NCBI GenBank assembly: GCA_948934525.1
Contig: CAQZSK010000013.1
Location: 1-39,757, forward strand
DNA from: an uncultured Clostridia bacterium
Lineage (GTDB): Bacteria > Bacillota > Clostridia > TANB77 > CAG-508
DNA length: 39,757 nucleotides
Direction: 5' to 3'
The notes below the pieces were generated by a model, which worked only from the letters and a program-made list of their open reading frames with translations, was not told the DNA's origin and made no database searches. Of the stretch, positions 39,541-39,757 are shown piece by piece. Every line of letters starts with the position of its first letter. Positions within the stretch are counted from its first letter, which is position 1. Made by a program: the position numbers and the translations under genes.

Positions 39541-39757
39541 ATGAAAAGAAATACACAAAATAAAGGTATAACTTTAGTGGCACTAGTAGTAACCATAGTT
39601 GTGCTTTTGATATTAGCAAGTATAACAATAGGCTATGTTTTAAGTGATAATGGTATTTTCAAGCAAGCAGAAGAAGCAAAATTAAAAACAGATATAAAGA
39701 GCTGGCAAGAAAGATTAGAATTAGCTAAAGAGCCGAATATTATAGAAGGATTAGGAA
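39541..39757 (+). CDS. Prepilin-like protein (3' partial, runs off the window)
   Basis: At least 72 residues. A short basic leader (MKRNTQNKG) is followed by the class III/type IV prepilin methylation motif and helix ITLVALVVTIVVLLILASIT, with a peptidase cut expected after the Gly. The following AEEAKLKTDIKSWQERLELA is the amphipathic part of the helix. Proteins of this type are very common in gut clostridia and are exported as pseudopili or surface proteins. ATG 39541 follows AAGAAGGAGTTGAAAATT. Confidence 0.85.
   Translation, partial: MKRNTQNKGITLVALVVTIVVLLILASITIGYVLSDNGIFKQAEEAKLKTDIKSWQERLELAKEPNIIEGLG

Overview
The window is A+T-rich chromosomal DNA from a low-GC, spore-forming member of the Clostridia (Bacillota), probably an uncultured gut lineage. 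Supporting signs are an H-type small acid-soluble spore protein (2325-2492), a sigma-K-like promoter in front of a Cys-rich coat-like protein (9138-9381), a SigE/SigK-like sigma factor (15204-16022), PpaC, dapF, strong AGGAGG ribosome sites and prepilins of the GITLVALVVTI type. I cannot name the species.

Headline. Four conserved genes look broken by +1 frameshifts at six places: U32 peptidase 6639-9102, DUF4130 20630-21416, radical-SAM 21432-22796 (three places) and ABC exporter 24935-27284. At all six, the zero-frame codon is CGG followed by A or T. Skipping or absorbing the C gives GGA or GGT (Gly), mostly at a recognisable conserved glycine, and restores the full protein. In my reading of both strands, CGG is in frame in only two other genes, a sigma factor (15204-16022) and a tiny ORF (2096-2266), both with codon use unlike their neighbours. 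The same window encodes a tRNA-Gly (14843-14916) with loop CUUCCGA: G37 extends the UCC anticodon to UCCG, which is complementary to the four-base codon CGGA. Only the anticodon arm deviates from an ordinary tRNA-Gly(UCC). I infer that CGG is vacant or rare here and that CGGA/CGGU are read as single Gly quadruplets by this tRNA. I know of no published description of this.

Layout. 1-2300: tail of a surface-type protein, GT4 glycosyltransferase, YlbF protein, tiny Cys-rich ORF. 2325-6600: SspH, sigma/anti-sigma-like pair, nucleoside kinase, RNHCP protein. 6639-9102: U32 peptidase (one CGGT site). 9138-13392: sporulation-type Cys-rich protein, then a secreted glucosaminidase with a dockerin-like tail beside a membrane-anchored protein with a cohesin-like domain. 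13441-16554: dapF, decayed DUF84 gene, the unusual tRNA-Gly, sigma factor with an extra C-terminal domain, XRE regulator. 16688-20520: PpaC, NatAB-like ABC exporter, solenoid-like orphan. 20630-22796: DUF4130 and radical-SAM DNA-repair pair carrying four CGGA sites. 23085-34218: decayed toxin-antitoxin locus, YcxB-like protein, nucleotidase, heterodimeric ABC exporter (one CGGT site), TrhA, VTT and CmpB-type membrane proteins, RNase HI, TmcAL, CoaE. About 34440-39136: a small integrative element with tyrosine integrase, divergent repressor switch and two AlbA_2-domain proteins. 39190-39757: a 12-codon leader ORF with an overlapping terminator-like hairpin, then the start of a prepilin gene.

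A family of short palindromic repeats (TGTCAG...CTGACA) lies at 1593, 6118 and 30036, each starting on the base after a stop codon; a worn fifteen-base remnant may lie at 14296.
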